This document shows positions 1 through 11,180 of a stretch of DNA of 64,000 nt, piece by piece. Source of the stretch: Antilocapra americana (taxonomy: Eukaryota; Chordata; Mammalia; Artiodactyla; Antilocapridae); assembly GCA_007570785.1 (NCBI GenBank), contig ML660774.1, forward strand, positions 2,467,466 through 2,531,465. The letters are read 5' to 3'. Position numbers and translations under genes: made by a program. The notes under the pieces were generated by a model that did no database searches, had not been told where the DNA came from, and was given only the letters and a program-made list of their open reading frames with translations. The number at the start of each line of letters is the position of its first letter. Position 1 is the first letter of the stretch.

Positions 1-149
1 CTAAAGAAGCACAACTCAATGACAAGAGAGCTCTTCCTGGTCTGTGTTTTCTCCCACAAGGGAAAGTGAAAGCATGTAAGAAAGCATCACCTTTCCCAGC
101 AGTGTGAAATGCTGCCAAAGAGATCCACTTTATTTTTTCCCAATCTGGA

Positions 150-1175
150 AAAGTTCTGAGCCTCAAAACAGAGCTGATGGAAGGTATTACTCTTCCAAAC
201 TCAGTTAGTAAAGACAGGAAAAGATGACAGCCTCTTCAATGCAAAGACAGCAACACAAAACTTCAAAGAATGTGAAAACCTAAGGCAACCTGACATCACC
301 AAAGGAACATGATAAATTTTCATTAATCAACTCCAAACAAATGAATATTTGTGATGTGCTCAATAAAGAATTCGAAACAGTTGCTTCAAGGAAGTGCAGA
401 GAGCTACAAGAAAGCTGAGAAAGATAATTCAAAACAAAAAAAATCAGGTAACATTACTTGAGAAAAATAAGAAGTTCAACAGAGAGTTCAAAAAAAGAAT
501 AAAACAGAAATTCTGGAACTAATGAATATTAATAAAAAGAAAACTGTGATAGAAAGAATGAATAGCAGATTAGATCAAACAAAAGAAAAAATCTGTGAAG
601 TAAGAAAAATCATTTCAAATTATAAATTTCAAGGAAAACAAAAAAGAAAATAATAAAAGAGAGTGAGGAATGCCTACATTTCCTATGGGAAAACATTAAG
701 GAGAAATAAATCAAAAGAACCCTCTATACAATAAAACAGACCAAGAAGGAGAAGAAAGGGAGAAAGCAGAAGAAAGCTTACTCAGAGAAATGATGGTGAG
801 TACTCCTCAGATACTGGGAAATTTGGACACCCAAATTCATTAAGTTAAAAAGCTCTCCTACATTTTAACCCAAACTAATCTTTGCATGAGAGGAGAGAGG
901 AGGATGATATACTCATAGTGCTTAGAAAAACAAAAGCCAACAAACAACACTGAGTAAGGCTAAATTATCCGTAAGAAACAAGGAAAACATACAGATTGTG
1001 CCAAACAAAGGCTAAGAGAATTGATCAAATTTGACCTCTCTCACACAAAATAATGAAAATAATTCTTAAAGCTGGAAACAAAGCATGATAATTAGCAACA
1101 TATGAAAACATGAAAATATAAAACACACTGGTAGATGTAAGACTGTAGTCAAATTCAGAAGACACTAATACTGTA
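150..1175 (+). mobile_element. Old L1 fragment, ORF1 region (degenerate)
   Basis: A-rich sequence whose order of phrases follows the L1 ORF1 coding region on the plus strand: an asparagine/lysine/glutamate-rich stretch around 480-620 (coiled-coil part of the RNA-binding ORF1 protein), then around 740-860 the part corresponding to the following ORF1 domain. Many stops and frameshifts; no usable frame remains. The left edge is uncertain and the first 150 bases may belong to the same element. A Bov-tA follows on the right. Family-level assignment is by eye; an old, diverged L1 is the best reading. Confidence 0.55.
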
Positions 1176-1186
1176 ATACTGCAATA

Positions 1187-1399
1187 TGGCTTCCTTGGTA
1201 AATCAGAAGGTAAAGAAACTGCCTGCAATGAAGGAGACCTGAGTTCGAGTCCTGGTTCAGGAAGATCCTCTGGAGAAAGAAATGCAACCCATTAGAGTAT
1301 TTTTGCATGGAGAATCCCATGGACAGAGGAGCCTGTCAGACTACAGTCCATGGGTTGCAAAGAGTCACAACACAGCTGAGCAACTAACACTTTCACTTT
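1187..1399 (+). mobile_element. Bov-tA SINE
   Basis: tRNA-Glu-derived head (GCTTCCTTGGTAAATCAGAA, then the box-B-like GAGTTCGAGTCC near 1240) followed by the Bov-A body (GGAGAATCCCATGGACAGAGGAGCCTG) and the usual tail ending in CTGAGCAACTAACACTTTCA. Full-length in structure, moderately diverged. It abuts the 3' end of the next BovB. Confidence 0.88.
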
Positions 1400-3463
1400 G
1401 AATCAGTTCAGTTCAGTTCAGTTCAGTTGCTCAGTCATGTCTGACTCTTTGTGACCCCATGGAGCCTAGAAGGTCAAGTCTCCCTGTCCATCACCAACTC
1501 CTGGGGTCTACGCAAACTCATGTCCATAGAGTCGGTGATGCCATCCAGCCATCTCATCCTCTGTTGTCCACTTCTCCTCCTGCCCCCAATCCTTCCCAGA
1601 ATCAGGGTCTTTTCCAATGAGTCAATTCTTCACATGAGGTGGCCAAAGTGTTGGAGTTTCAGCTTCACCATCAGTCCTTCCAATGAACACCCAGGACTGA
1701 TCTCCTTTAGAATGGACTGGTTGGATCTCCTTGCAGTCCAAGGGACTCTCAAGAGTCTTCTCCAAAACCACAGTTCAAAAGCATCAATTCTTCAGCACTC
1801 AGCTTTCTTTATCATCCAACTCTCACATCCATACATGACTACTGGAAAAACCATAGCCTTGAATAGACAGACATTTATGGCCAAGTAATGTCTCTGTTTT
1901 TTAATATGCTATTTAGGCTGGTCATAACTTCCCTTCCAAGGAGTAAGCATCTTTGCACTTCATGGCTGCAAACACCATCTGCAGTGATTTTCGAGACCCC
2001 CAAAAAATGAAGTCTGACACTGTTTCCACTGATTCTCCATCTATTTCCCATGAAGTGATGGGACCAGTTGCCATGATCTTCATTTTCTGAAAGTTGAGTT
2101 TTAAGCCAATTATTCCACTCTCCTCTTTCACTTTCATCAAGAGCTCTTTAGTTCTTCTTCACTTTCTTCCATAAGAGTGGTATCACTGCATATCTGAGGT
2201 TATTGATATTTCTCTTGGCAATCTTGATTCCAGCTTGTGCTTCTTTCAGCCCAGTGTTTCTCATGATGTACTCTGCATAGAAGTTAAATAAGCAGGGTGA
2301 CAATATGCAGCCTTGATGTACTCCTTTTCTTATTTGGAACCAATCTGTTGTTTCATATCCAATTCTAAAAAAATTGAACTTTTCCAGTCCTGTGGCCGCT
2401 GCTGAGTTTTCCAAATCTGCTGGCATATTGTGTGCAGCAATTGCACAGCATCATCTTTCAGGATTTGAAATAGCTCAACTGGAATTCCAGCTCCACTAGC
2501 TTTACTCATAGTGATGCTTTCTAAGGCCCACTTAACTTCACATTCCAGGATATCTGGCTCTAGGTGAGTAATCACACCATTGTGATTATCTGGGTCATGA
2601 ACATCTTTTTTGTATAGTTCTTCTGTGTATTCTTGCTTCCTCTTCCTAATATCTTCTGTTTCTGTTAGTTCCATACCATTTCTGTCCTTTATCAAGCCCA
2701 TCTTTGCATGAAATGTTCCCTTGGTATCTCTGATTTTCTTGAAGAGATCTCTAGCCACTCCCATTCTGTTGTTTTCCTCTATTTCTTTGCATTGGTCACT
2801 GAGGAATGCTTTCTTACCTCTTTGTGCTATTCTTTGGAACTCTGCATTCAGACAGGAATATTTCCTTTTCTCCTTTGCTTTTCACTTCTCTTCTTTTCAC
2901 AGCTATTTGTAAGGCCTCCTCAGACAGCCATTTTGCTTTTTTGCATTTCTTTTCTATGGGGATGGTCTTAAATCCCTGTCTCCTGTACAGTGTCATGAAC
3001 CTCCACCCATAGCTCATCAGGCACTGTGTCTTATCAGATCTAGTCTCTTAAATCTATTTCTCATTTCCACTGTATAATCATAAGGGATTTGATTTAGGTC
3101 ATACCTGAATGGTCTAGTGATTTTCCCTACTTTCTTCAATTTCAGTCTGAATTTGGCAATAAGGAGTTCATGATCTGAGCCACAGTCAGGTCCCGGTCTT
3201 GTTTTTGCTGACTGTATAGAGCTTCTCCATCTTTGGCTGCAAAGAATATAATCAATCTGATTTCGGTGTTGGCCATCTGGTGATGTCCATGTGTAGAGTC
3301 TTCTCTTGTGTTGTTGGAAGAGGGTGTTTGCTATGACCAGTGCGTTCTCTTGGCAAAACTACTAGCCTTTGTCCTGCTTCATTCTGTACTCCAAGGCCAA
3401 ATTTGCCTGTTACTCCAGGTATTTCTTAAGTTCTTACTTTTGCATTCCAGTCCCCTATAATGG
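1400..3463 (-). mobile_element. BovB LINE (RTE), 5'-truncated, internal deletion
   Basis: Read on the minus strand this runs from part of the endonuclease domain (about 3463-2800) through the linker and reverse transcriptase to the 3' end at 1400, marked by the repeated AGTTC motif next to CTCAGTCATGTCTGAC. At about 2366-2371 two non-adjacent BovB segments are joined: sequence normally around the fingers/palm of the RT (motif A and B region, about 0.4 kb) is missing. The catalytic motif C is also broken: at 2181-2192 one base of the YADD codons is lost, so the frame reads LRYAV instead of LRYADD. Dead copy; many further stops. Confidence 0.92.
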
Positions 3464-3537
3464 TGTGATACTCACTTAACTCTAGTATAGAAGTTAAACT
3501 ATTTAAAATAACTATAATTTAGACAACTTGTCAATGT

Positions 3538-3972
3538 TCAGTCAGTTCAGTCACTCAGTCGTGTCCGACTCTTTGCTACCCGCATGGACTGCATCACGTG
3601 AGGCCTCCCTGTCCAGCACCGAATCCCAGAGTTTACCCAAACTCATGTCATTGAGTCAGTGATGCCATCCAGCCATCTCATCCTCTGTCATCCCCTTCTC
3701 TTCCCGCCCTCAATCTTTCCAAGCATCAGGGTCTTTTCAAATGAGTCAGTTCTTCCCATCAGATAGCCAAAGTATTGGAGTTCCAACTTCAACATCAGTC
3801 CTTCCAATGAATGCCCAAGACTGATCTCCTTTAGGATGGACTTGTTGGATCTTCTTGCAGACCAAGGGATGCACAAGAGTCTTCTCCAACATCATAGCTC
3901 AAAAGCATCAATTCTTCAGTGCTCAGCCTTCTTTACAGTCCAACTTTCACATTCATACATGACCACTGATAC
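3538..3972 (-). mobile_element. BovB LINE, 3'-terminal fragment
   Basis: Starts with the BovB 3' terminus (TTCAGTCAGTTCAGTCACTC) and continues into the C-terminal coding part, stopping at a phrase that normally continues with the ACATGACC...GGAAAAACC region. An AT-rich phrase TTAAAATAACTA lies close to both sides (about 3503-3514 and 3979-3990), which may be a decayed target-site duplication. Separated from the next BovB block by an A-rich stretch. Confidence 0.88.
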
Positions 3973-4044
3973 AACATATTAAAATAACTAAAATGTGACA
4001 CTGAAAATATAACATCTACAAAGGGAGAAAAGAAAAAAAGAAAA

Positions 4045-4592
4045 AGAAAAAGGCTTTTTAGTTCCTCTTCACTTTCTGCCATTAGGGTGGTGTCACTGCA
4101 TATCTGAGGTTATTGATATTTCCCTTGGCAATCTTGATTCCAGCTTGTGCTTCTTCCAACCCAGCGTTTCTCATGATGTACACTGCATAGAAGTTAAATA
4201 AGCAGGCTGACGATATACAGCCTTGACATACTCCTTTTCCTATTTGGAACCAGTCTGTTGTTCCATGTCCAGTTCTAACTGTTGCTTCCTGACCTGCATA
4301 GAGGTTTCTCAAGAGACAAGTCCAATGGTCTGGTATTCCCATCTCATTAAGAATTTTCCACAGTTTATTGTAATCCATGCATAGGCTTCGGCATAATCAA
4401 TAAAGCAGAAGTAAATGTTTTTCTGGAAGTCTCTTATTTCTCCGATAATCCAGCGGATGTTGGCAATTTGATCTCTGGTTACTCTTCCTTTTCTAAAACC
4501 AGCTTGAACATCTGGAAGTTCACGGTTCATGTATTGCTGAAGCCTAACTTGGAGAATTTTGAGCATTACTTTACGAGTAGACATGTGATTTA
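4045..4592 (-). mobile_element. BovB LINE, reverse-transcriptase fragment
   Basis: Minus-strand BovB RT core. Two overlapping minus frames read residues such as VQAGFRKGR, then FIDYAEAY (motif A, first Asp kept), then GHGTTDWFQIGKGV and finally LRYAV. The YADD codons at 4091-4102 lack one base. The 3' side stops next to an A-rich tract (about 4018-4052). It could be the 5' remainder of the same insertion as the preceding BovB block with the middle lost, or a separate insertion. Confidence 0.88.
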
Positions 4593-6195
4593 AGAATTAA
4601 CAATCTCTGCTTAATTACTAGTAATAAATTTATTTTCCATAACCTGCAAATGGGAGTAGGTGTCCTTTTGATAAAAAGATATTTTTCATAGTGGGTACTT
4701 TATAATCAGGTATTGCAAAATAGAATATTTTCTGTATCATCAAACTAGTGTATTTAGTTATATTGCAATTTATAGAAATATTTTATATAAATTTGTAGCA
4801 CCAGTTGCACATCATGATAAGACACTCATTTAAAGGGCTCAAATAGATTATAAAATTACAAAAGTTAGTCATTAATATATAGGCCACATGCCATTTGGGT
4901 TACAAAGCAATTCATGTTTTTCATCAGGCTTATATCATTTTTAAACTTGTATTAGTAAGATATGTTTACTTGTAAGCATTCAGAAGTTTAACAAACTTAG
5001 GTTGATTTTTGTTATCTGAAATGTTCAGCCTAGTGGATTTTCTTTTTAAAAAGATTTAACTTGACAGAAACATATTGTGCCACTGGAAGAAGTGATTAAT
5101 CCTTATATTCATGGGTTAGTAAAATGATAGTGTAAAACTTGTCATAAATACTAAGCTTAGCTCAGTAAATTTTCCTTCCACCCTCAGTAAATTTTTCTCC
5201 AAAGGACAAGAACCTGTCTTAGAAATTATTACTTGGGTTATGTTTTTTCTCTTTCTTCTTAGTTTGCATTCTATTTTTATTCCATAGAAGTACTTTTCTC
5301 CAATATGAAGAAAATTTACTTTTCTTTTTCTTCAGGTCTGTGTCTCAGGAAACCTTTAGAGAAAATACAAGGAGTGGTTTTGCTCTGTGTATTAGTTTGG
5401 TTGCAATCTAAAGTAATGTGTCAAGCATATTCATTCTCATGCCACTAATCTTAAATATTAATAAATCTCAAATGATAAAATGTTTTGTAAGTAATATAGC
5501 CTCATTTGCATTTGCATGGAATAGCCATTTAATTTATATTATACTAAATAATTATTTTCTCTGAGTGTTTTATATTTCCCTTGATAACTTACTTTCTATA
5601 TAAATATGAATTTAACATATGCTATGGCAATAAAATTTTAAATATTTATAGTTATAATGAAAATAGTTCAAAGTACACAAAAGATAGATGTAAGCTATTG
5701 AAATATACATTAACAAAATGAAGTAAAATCTGTTGTAACAGTTAATGTGGAACTTTACATGATCTTAAAAATATATAAAATATGAACATCTCCCAATATT
5801 ATGAGGATGGAGCAAGATGATCTCCTGTATATTATGTGGATTGCTATAATTAAAAGCTTTCTATATGTCAAAAAGGAAGATTTTATATTCAAATTTTATT
5901 AGGCTAAGTCCTGCAAAATAGCCATTTTAAATAACAGAAATTATAAAATATTTCACATATTTCAGCTAATGTTTCACAAAAGCATAGCACTGAAACATAC
6001 TGTCTGGCCTTCTTCTAATCTTGGTTCACTATGTAAGCAAAGGATATTCCATGGATTAAAATCATTTCTAAAGGTAGCTGCTTAAAATCTGTATATATCA
6101 TGGTAAAATAAATGGCAGCAAAATATAAGAACAATGCACTGTGCAGTTGTACATCAAGTCTATACATTACTTCAAATAACTGAGTTAGATTTATA
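4593..6195. other. AT-rich background, nothing recognised
   Basis: Very AT-rich sequence with no coding frame of note and no repeat family I can name. The phrase CTCAGTAAATTTT occurs twice near 5160-5205. Confidence 0.5.
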
Positions 6196-6199
6196 AAGT

Positions 6200-6330
6200 C
6201 ATCATATTCTAGACCTGGAAAGATGTCATAAGGCATTCAAACAATGCTTGACATTCAGAGAAGTCAACTGGTCTGTCAAAGGTCACACGGCTACTGCAAC
6301 TGAGAACGGAGTCTGTGTCTTCAAGTTTGC
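6200..6330 (+). mobile_element. Possible MIR SINE fragment
   Basis: The phrase GTCAAAGGTCACACGGCTAC at about 6275-6294 resembles the MIR core (CCAAGGTCACACAGCTA) and is followed by sequence that could be the decayed rest of MIR. Old and weakly supported. Confidence 0.4.
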
Positions 6331-7255
6331 AATCTTAATGGGAATTTTCAAATGAGAGTTAGCATAATATGTTACTTGCCTTCTGAAGTGAAAAAAGAAG
6401 AGAGCGATGTGTTGGTACAAGCCTAAGAGGACTAGTAAAAAGATGGAAAAAAAAATCAGATGAAAGCAGGAGCCTAAGAGAAGAGTTGAACACCCCACAT
6501 TTTGAGATTGGCAATTCTAGGCAATTTCAGTGAAACATTAAAATTCAAGAGTCCAGTCTGAGGTCTTCAAAAGCAGGATGTTGCAAATATCAGAGGCAGA
6601 ATATGAAATACTCAGACAGACAGTAAGGAGATTTAAAGTTTAAAAAACAATGACAAGATAAAGTTCTAAATTTGTACCAGAGGGAAAAAGTAATTGAGTG
6701 GATGGAAAATCCACTTTCTTAAAACAAGGGAATTCAGCAGCCAGAAATTGAGACATTCAAGGTATGAAGCTTGATTTGGGGAAGCTACAATCAGAGTCAC
6801 TGTGAATCATGAAAGCCCACTGATTAGTCAGGTAGGAGTAATGGATATTTTCCTTTTAGGCAGAAAGAGATACAAAACACATTCCTGTAATTAAGTACAG
6901 GGATCACAGGAATTGTCTAGGATTGTCTAGACACTTGGGATTGTCTAGGCTTGTAACAGAACTAGTGGAGACCCTTATAAATTGTTCTTTCAAGATGTTT
7001 CTTCTAAAGAGTAGAAAAATAATTTCAAAATCTATTACAAAAATATAATTTGTACTTCCTGCAAGCAACGTAAAGATTAGCACCTCTCTTCTCTGCTTCC
7101 TACAATAGTGTGATTTTTATCTCCAATATACCATGTATTCCTTTCTTCTCTGCATAAGATTCATATGCTTCATGTTTCCTTCCCTTCTAGACTCCAAATT
7201 TTGTGGGATATACTAGTATCTCCCACAGTGATTAGAATAGTGCTATATATTCCAT
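6331..7255. other. Unique-looking sequence, no gene seen
   Basis: No open frame with recognisable protein and no clear repeat. A short phrase, GATTGTCTAG, recurs at 6921-6930 and 6939-6948, with a variant just before. Pyrimidine-rich stretch near 7080-7190. Confidence 0.45.
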
Positions 7256-7484
7256 AAAGGGCTTCCCTGGAGGCTCAAACAGTAAAGAATCCACCTTCAG
7301 TGAGGAGACACGAGTTTGATTCCCTGGGTCAGGAAGATCCTCTGAAGAAGAGAATGGCAAACCACTCCAGATTTTTGCCTGGAGAATCCCGTGGACAGAG
7401 GAGCCTGACAGGCTATAGGCGTGGAGTTGCAAAGAGGTGGACACAACTAAGTGACTAAACACACACACACACACACACACACAA
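7256..7484 (+). mobile_element. Bov-tA SINE with (AC)n tail
   Basis: Head GGGCTTCCCTGGAGGCTCAA, box-B-like GAGTTTGATTCCC, Bov-A body (GGAGAATCCCGTGGACAGAG) and a tail that has turned into a dinucleotide repeat. Another Bov-tA in the opposite orientation starts about 50 bases downstream, so the two face each other tail to tail. Confidence 0.9.
7459..7483. repeat. (AC)n microsatellite
   Basis: Twelve uninterrupted AC units at the 3' end of the preceding Bov-tA, a common place for dinucleotide expansion in this SINE family. Confidence 0.95.
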
Positions 7485-7535
7485 ACACTCCCTAAAACTG
7501 TATCAGCGTATTTGTCAAAATGTGGCATAGTACTA

Positions 7536-7747
7536 TCTAAAGCGAAAGTCGCTCAGTCATGTCCAATTCTGAGGGACCCCATAGACTGTAGGCAGCTAGG
7601 CACCTTGGTCCATGGGATTTTTCAGGCAAGAATATTGGAGTGGGTTGCCATTTCCTTCTCCAGGAGATCTTCCCAACCCAGGGATCGAACCCAGGTCTCC
7701 TGCATTGCAGGCCAATTCTTTACTGTTTATGCCGCCAGGGAAGCCCA
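7536..7747 (-). mobile_element. Bov-tA SINE
   Basis: Reverse complement of a full Bov-tA: 3' end GCGAAAGTCGCTCAGTCATG at the left, then AAGAATATTGGAGTGGGTTG, and the tRNA-like head ending CGCCAGGGAAGCCCA at the right. Confidence 0.9.
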
Positions 7748-7842
7748 ATACTATCTATATCTGTGTCAAAGTTATGGTTAAATAATATAATTTAAACTGC
7801 TTTGGAAAATATTAATAATTTCAATGGAAATAAATTCTATGA

Positions 7843-7985
7843 AAGCTAGCAATTTCTGAATACCTACCATGAGTAAAGCAGTTCTGATTGCCTTACAGTG
7901 CCTATCCCACTTAATCCCCTCAATAATCTTATCGGTCAGGTACAATTATTATCCCCACTTGTTGGCTATGAAAACTGAAGCAAGA
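7843..7985 (+). mobile_element. MIR SINE fragment
   Basis: Order of MIR phrases is kept: a decayed TACTATGTGCCAGGCACTGT counterpart (TACCTACCATGAGTAAAGCA), then CTTAATCCCCTCAATAATCT, then ATTATTATCCCCACTTG and AAACTGAAGCAAGA. Typical length and divergence for this ancient mammalian SINE. Confidence 0.75.
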
Positions 7986-8010
7986 AAAATCAAAATTCCT
8001 ATAATATAAT

Positions 8011-8212
8011 AGGTACTTTGTTGCTGTTTTTTAGTCACTAAGTTGTGTCCTACTCTTCTGGGACCCCATGGTCCATGAGATTTTACTAGTAAGAATACTG
8101 GAGTGGGTTGCCATTTCCTTCTCCAAGTGGTCTTCCTGACCCAAGGATCTAGCTCACATCTCAAGCACTGGCAGGTGGATTCTTTACCAATGAAGCACCT
8201 GTGAAGTCCAAT
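8011..8212 (-). mobile_element. Bov-tA SINE
   Basis: Minus-strand copy starting with TTAGTCACTAAGTTGTGTCC, containing GGGACCCCATGG and AAGAATACTGGAGTGGGTTG, and ending in a decayed tRNA-like head (GAAGCACCTGTGAAGTCCA). It sits just after the MIR piece. Confidence 0.87.
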
Positions 8213-8558
8213 ATGCATTTACATTGATATAAATATATTAAAGGGGCACTGTGATTTTTCAAGGACATTGTATAAATACACATCATCGACTGAACCTTAC
8301 CTACGGCTAATAGTTCAGTCACCTCAGCTTTCACTCATTTATCTCTGCCTTATGGTCTCTGGTTCATTTCCTCTACTAGTAAGGATGGCTTTAAAGTATA
8401 ATTCCGATCACAAGATACTTCCAAAGACATACCTACATTCGGCGAGATTCCCCACAAAACATATGAAGAAAGAAGGTTAAAATCACTACAAGTAATTTTT
8501 CCTAACGAATGGATAGTGTTAGATTTATAGATTTCATGGTAACTTTTGTAAATCTCCT
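8213..8558. other. Unassigned sequence
   Basis: A 70-codon plus frame crosses most of it (8268-8480), but its composition and lack of any recognisable motif give no reason to treat it as a gene. Confidence 0.4.
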
Positions 8559-8745
8559 TATTTGTTTAATTTTTTTTAATTGGAGGATAATTGTTTTACA
8601 ATGTTGTATTGGTTCCTGCTGTACAATAACTTGAATCACCCATAAATATGTACGTGTGTATACCGCATACATATTCTCTTCCTTTTGAGTCTCCTTCTTA
8701 CCACCTTTCTATCCCACCCCTCTAGGTCATTACAGAGCGCTTAAA
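8559..8745 (-). mobile_element. L1 3' UTR fragment
   Basis: Begins with TTTAATTGGAGGATAATTGT, the reverse complement of the ruminant L1 3' end, and continues through CAATGTTGTATTGGTTCCTG to the CCACCCCTCTAGGTCATTAC region, then breaks off. A 5'-truncated insertion that keeps only the 3' UTR. Confidence 0.8.
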
Positions 8746-9744
8746 TTCTTAACAGTGCCATTTTACAAGGAAAAAAACAATAAACAAATCACATAAACTA
8801 AATAGCATGTGTTCTTTCTAGAACTACTCCAAAGGTAATATTTATGTGGCTCAATTAAGTATGTTGATTACTAAAGAATAAACACATTGTCAAATAATGT
8901 ATAACTTTATAATAAATATTATTAAAAGATTTATAGATTATGACATATATCCTATTTGGAGAATTTTCACATGCAATGTGGTTTGCATTTGTTTTAGTGT
9001 TACTAAGAATGTATACATAAACCTGTCTCCTGCTAATATGCCGTATTTGCTCTCATTTCTTCTGCTATACCCTTCTGACTTAGTGATCCAAAATCACAGC
9101 TGTGAGATACAAAAGATAAGAATGACTATAACTCAAAAACACAAACATAATTATGTTTAAGACATAAGCAGAACTTTAATCATCACTAAACAACAAATTA
9201 GATAGCTTTTCATATTTTGTAAATTGTAATCTCACTCCTTCTACTCTCAAGTATGAAAACATACTGCCATATTCATGAATACTAAATTATTATAGGAATT
9301 ATAGCAAACGTAATTTTCTCTATAAGTACCAGATTGCTTGAAACTTTTGTCATTAATCCAGACAAACCAATATACTGCAGTTAAGCATTGATACCCTTGA
9401 TAGATATTAATGTTTTAAGTTCTATGAATTTATCTAATATAAGTGAACTAAATATGAACCACCATCTTCCTCACTGGAGCATCATTATTCATTTTTACAG
9501 TTGATTTTGTCATCATAATTGGAGTTACTAAAGAAAAATAGTTATAATAATCCAAAAAAGTCAGTGAATGTGTCACTTCATAAAATTGCTTTCCTCCAAA
9601 CACTGGCAAGTATATTAGTTTATAATTATTTAGAAATTCTAATTGTGTAAAAATGCTTTGAAGAAGAATATAGTAAAAATAAATTCTAAGTATGACAGAC
9701 CTCACACAGACATTGTGTTTTATGTTCAACGTGTAGAAACAAAG
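8746..9744. other. AT-rich background, nothing recognised
   Basis: No repeat family or coding signal identified. Short frames on both strands (about 87-93 codons at 8897-9160 and 9448-9729) are rich in Ile, Tyr, Asn and Phe, as random AT-rich DNA gives. Confidence 0.45.
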
Positions 9745-11180
9745 TATAGAAAGCCTGGAGATAAACCCATGCCCCTATGGTCACCAAACCTATGACAAAG
9801 GAAGCAAGAATATACAACAGAGAACTGGACAGCTACATGTAAAAGGATAAAATCAGGCACTCCCTAACACGATACAGAAAAAATAAACTCAAAATGGATT
9901 AAAGACTTAAATGTAAGACTCAACACTATAAAATCTCTTAGAGAAAAACATAGAACCTTCTTTGACATAAATCACAGCAAGGTCTTTTTTGACCCACTTC
10001 CTAGAGTAATGCAAAAAATAGCAAAAATAAACAAATGTTGCCTAATAAGACTTAAAAGCTTTTGCACAGCAAAGGAAACTATAAACAAAAGGAAAAGACA
10101 ACCCTTAGAATGGGAGAAAATATTTGCAAATGAAGCAACTGACAAGGAATTAATCTCCAAAATATACAAACACCTCATGCACCTCAATATAAAATAATAA
10201 TACCGAAAAAAATGAAAAAACAAATGGGTGGAAGACCTAAATACATAGTTCTCCAAATAAGACATACAGGTGGCCAACAAACACATGAAAAGATGCTCAA
10301 CATCACTAATTATTAGTGAAATAAGCTTTCTAAGTAGCTCAGTGGGTGAAGAATCTGCCTGTGATGCAGAAGACCTGAGTTCAAACCCTGGGTTGGGAAG
10401 ATCCCCTGGAGAAGGGCATTGCAACCCACTTCAATATTCTTGCCTGGAGAATCCTGTGGACAGAAGAGCCTGTTGGGCTATAGTCCATAGGGTCCCAAAG
10501 AGTCAGACATAACGCAAGTGACTGAGCACAGCACAGCTCAGCAGATCAAAAATGCAATGAAATACGAGTTATCACCCACCTCACCTAGGTCAGAATGGCT
10601 ATCGTCAAAATAATCTACAAACAATTAATGCTGGAGAGGATGTGGAGAAAAGGAAACCCTCCTCCATTGTTGATGGAAATGTAAATTGGTATAGTGACTG
10701 TTCTTCTCAAAAATTTAAAAGAGAACTACCATGTGACCCAGCAGTCTCAATTCTGGGCATATACCCTGAGAAAACCGTAATTAAAAAAACTACCTGTAAC
10801 CCAATGTTAATTTCAACACTACTTACAATAGTCTGGAAGCAATTTTAATGTATGCTAACAAAGGAATGGATAAAGATGCAATATAATTGTATAAAAAAGT
10901 TACTCAGCAGTAAAAAGTAATGAAAGAGAGACATTTTCAGACAACTGAATATACCTAGAGACTGTCATACAGAGTGAAGTAAGTCAGAAAGAGAATTTCA
11001 AGTGTAATATCACTTAAATGTTAATTCTAGAAAAACAGTACAGGTGAACTTATCTACAAAACAGAATTGAGACACAGTTATAGAGAACAAATGGGGGTAA
11101 GGGTAGGGGTGGGATGAATTGGGAGATTGGGATTGCCATATGCATACTATGATGTATAAAATAGATAACAAATTAGAACT
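9745..11180 (+). mobile_element. L1 LINE, ORF2 C-terminus and 3' UTR, interrupted
   Basis: Plus-strand L1: the ORF2 end (AAAATGGATTAAAGACTTAA, GGAGAGGATGTGGAGAAAAG, ACCCAGCAGTCTCAATTCTG) followed by the 3' UTR (GATGTATAAAATAGATAACA). A Bov-tA splits it at 10322-10545, after which the L1 phrase resumes at the expected point. The 3' UTR is then cut by the BovB starting at 11181. Many stops; no coding capacity. Confidence 0.87.
10322..10545 (+). mobile_element. Bov-tA SINE inside L1
   Basis: Diverged tRNA-like head (CTAAGTAGCTCAGTGGGTGA), box-B-like GAGTTCAAACCC, body with CTTGCCTGGAGAATCCTGTG, tail with a repeated CAGCACAGCTCAGCAG. The L1 before and after it joins into one continuous L1 order, so this is a secondary insertion. 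Confidence 0.88.

Noticed and set aside
3464..4044. Possible TSD around the BovB at 3538-3972 (TTAAAATAACTA on both sides)
   Set aside because: The phrase is low-complexity, and on the left it lies about two dozen bases away from the element edge, so it is not reliable as a TSD.
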